Assembly: GCF_019431355.1 (NCBI RefSeq)
Contig: NZ_CP080269.1
Coordinates: 5,327,001-5,391,000, forward strand
Length of the DNA: 64,000 nucleotides
Direction: 5' to 3'
DNA from: Paenibacillus sp. R14(2021)
GTDB taxonomy: Bacteria; Bacillota; Bacilli; Paenibacillales; Paenibacillaceae
The notes beneath the pieces were generated by a model, which was not told the origin of the DNA, made no database searches, and worked only from the letters and a program-made list of their open reading frames with translations. Below are positions 62,664 to 64,000 of this stretch, one piece after another. Made by a program: the position numbers and the translations under genes. Each line of letters begins with the position of its first letter. Position 1 is the first letter of the stretch.

Positions 62664-64000
62664 GTGAAAGAGAAGCTTTTAGGGTTGCCGCCGAAGCAAG
62701 GTCTGTATGACCCGCAATACGAGAAAGATGCTTGCGGAATGGGCTTTGTGGCTAACATCAAGGGATTGAAATCGCACACGATTATTCAGCAGGCCCTGAC
62801 GGTGCTCGAGAACATGGAGCATCGCGGCGGTCAAGGCAGTGAACCGAACACGGGTGACGGAGCAGGTATTCTGCTTCAGATTCCGCATGCGTTCTTCGCT
62901 CGCGAACTGAAGAGCAGCGGCGTTGAACTGCCGGCCAGCGGAGATTATGCCGTAGGCATGCTCTTCCTGTCGCAGGACGAGAGCGTGCGCAGCAAGCATG
63001 AGCGTGAATTGGAAGCCATCATTCGCGAAGAAGGCCAGACGCTCCTCGGCTGGCGTACCGTTCCGACGAATGACGAGAAGCTCGGCTTCTCCGCGAAATC
63101 GGTTAAACCGTTTGTTCGTCAAGTGTTTATCGGCAGAAATGACGCGCTTAAGGATGAGCTTGCTTTTGAACGCAAGATCTACGTCATCCGCAAACGCGCT
63201 GAGCTGGCGATCCGTTACTCCGGTATGGAAGGCGCGGACAGCTTCTATTTCTCCAGCTTTTCGAGCAAAAAAATCGTGTACAAAGGCATGCTGACGACAG
63301 AGCAGGTTCGTTCTTTCTATGTAGAGTTGAACGACGAAGCAATGGAAACGGCAATTGCCCTTGTCCACTCCCGTTTCTCCACGAATACGTTCCCGAGCTG
63401 GGAACGCGCGCATCCTTACCGTTACCTGATTCACAACGGCGAGATCAATACGCTTCGCGGCAACGTCAACTGGATGCACGCCCGTCAAACGATGGTAGCT
63501 ACGGAATTGTTCGGATCGGATTTGGACAAAATCAAACCAATTATTAACCCGGACGGCTCCGATACGGCGATGTTTGATAACACACTCGAGTTCCTGTATC
63601 TCTCCGGACGCTCCTTGCCGCACGCGGCAATGATGATGGTTCCTGAGCCGTGGTCCAACCACGAGGGCATGAGCGATGAGAAGAAAGCTTTCTATGAGTA
63701 TCACAGCTGTTTGATGGAGCCGTGGGACGGTCCTGCCGCAATGGCATTTACCGACGGTACACAAATCGGCGCCATCCTTGACCGGAACGGTCTTCGTCCT
63801 GCACGTTATTATGTAACGAAGGATGATGTCATCATTCTCGGCTCCGAGGCTGGTACAGTGCCGGTACCTCCGGAGAACATTCTATATAAAGACCGTCTTC
63901 GTCCGGGCCGCATGCTGCTCGTTGACACCAAGTCGGGCCGTATCGTTTCCGACGAAGAAGTGAAAGCCCAAATCGCTGCTGAGCATCCTTACCGCGACTG
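62664..64000 (+). CDS. gltB: Glutamate synthase, large subunit (N-terminal part)
   Basis: 445 codons are visible and the gene runs past the window end. The N-terminal glutaminase (Ntn) domain starts after a 23-residue propeptide, with catalytic Cys24 in KDACGMGFVANI. It continues with EHRGGQGSEPNTGDGAGIL, FSTNTFPSWERAHPYR and HNGEINTLRGNVNWM. GTG 62664 follows AAAGG. It would make glutamate from glutamine and 2-oxoglutarate with GltD. The leader before it suggests control by transcription termination. Confidence 0.95.
   Translation, partial: MKEKLLGLPPKQGLYDPQYEKDACGMGFVANIKGLKSHTIIQQALTVLENMEHRGGQGSEPNTGDGAGILLQIPHAFFARELKSSGVELPASGDYAVGMLFLSQDESVRSKHERELEAIIREEGQTLLGWRTVPTNDEKLGFSAKSVKPFVRQVFIGRNDALKDELAFERKIYVIRKRAELAIRYSGMEGADSFYFSSFSSKKIVYKGMLTTEQVRSFYVELNDEAMETAIALVHSRFSTNTFPSWERAHPYRYLIHNGEINTLRGNVNWMHARQTMVATELFGSDLDKIKPIINPDGSDTAMFDNTLEFLYLSGRSLPHAAMMMVPEPWSNHEGMSDEKKAFYEYHSCLMEPWDGPAAMAFTDGTQIGAILDRNGLRPARYYVTKDDVIILGSEAGTVPVPPENILYKDRLRPGRMLLVDTKSGRIVSDEEVKAQIAAEHPYRD

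Overview
The window looks like the chromosome of an endospore-forming Bacillota of the Paenibacillus/Cohnella type. The evidence is a kapB homologue, a CotD-like coat gene, remnants of a gerA germinant-receptor operon, LplB/LplC-type sugar permeases beside a large Cache/AraC regulator, many AGGAGG ribosome sites with TTG or GTG starts, and high GC in most genes. No rRNA, tRNA, CRISPR array, transposase or phage gene was seen.

Layout. 1-3.9 kb: the end of a mannitol operon (mtlR end, mtlF, mtlD) that carries its own ptsI and ptsH. 3.9-9.7 kb: an MFS exporter divergent from a LysR gene, a MerR/SnoaL pair behind a textbook MerR promoter, a broken gerAA/gerAB fusion, and a KDPG aldolase. 9.8-20.8 kb: a secreted protein divergent from a two-component system, a flavin monooxygenase, a GNAT gene, a LysR gene that appears to start with CTG, metE, and a Na+/H+ antiporter. 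20.8-33.7 kb: a plant-polysaccharide locus with a GH42 beta-galactosidase, AraC regulators, a TolB-like protein, an LplABC-type importer and a parallel beta-helix enzyme.

33.9-44.5 kb is the most unusual part. An AraC gene broken by one nonsense codon is followed by a segment of about 9.6 kb bounded by two identical 87-bp direct repeats. Each repeat contains a terminator and the last bases of a CotD-like gene. The segment begins with a truncated second copy of the beta-helix gene. It then carries a sensor kinase, a response regulator fused in frame to the C-terminal part of a sugar ABC permease, a second permease, a Gfo/Idh/MocA dehydrogenase, an MDR dehydrogenase, a TIM-barrel isomerase and a GH13_18 phosphorylase. 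That gene set resembles the E. coli ycjM-ycjS cluster (3-keto-glycoside chemistry), with the binding-protein gene deleted.

44.5-64 kb: the coat gene, an AAA+ ATPase remnant, a transglutaminase-like protein, a GNAT/flavin-oxidoreductase pair, a CvfC/YpgR-like protein, an MBL hydrolase, an ABC-F protein, small proteins, an NlpC/P60 endopeptidase, a UgtP-like glycosyltransferase, kapB with an orotate phosphoribosyltransferase, a TetR/YhgE pair sharing an operator, a ten-copy octamer repeat, an SGNH hydrolase, and the start of gltB behind a promoter-terminator leader.

Several independent deletion or nonsense scars (gerA, AraC, beta-helix, regulator-permease, AAA+) point to active gene decay or, less interestingly, to local assembly errors. 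All names rest on reading translated sequence; no database search was run.
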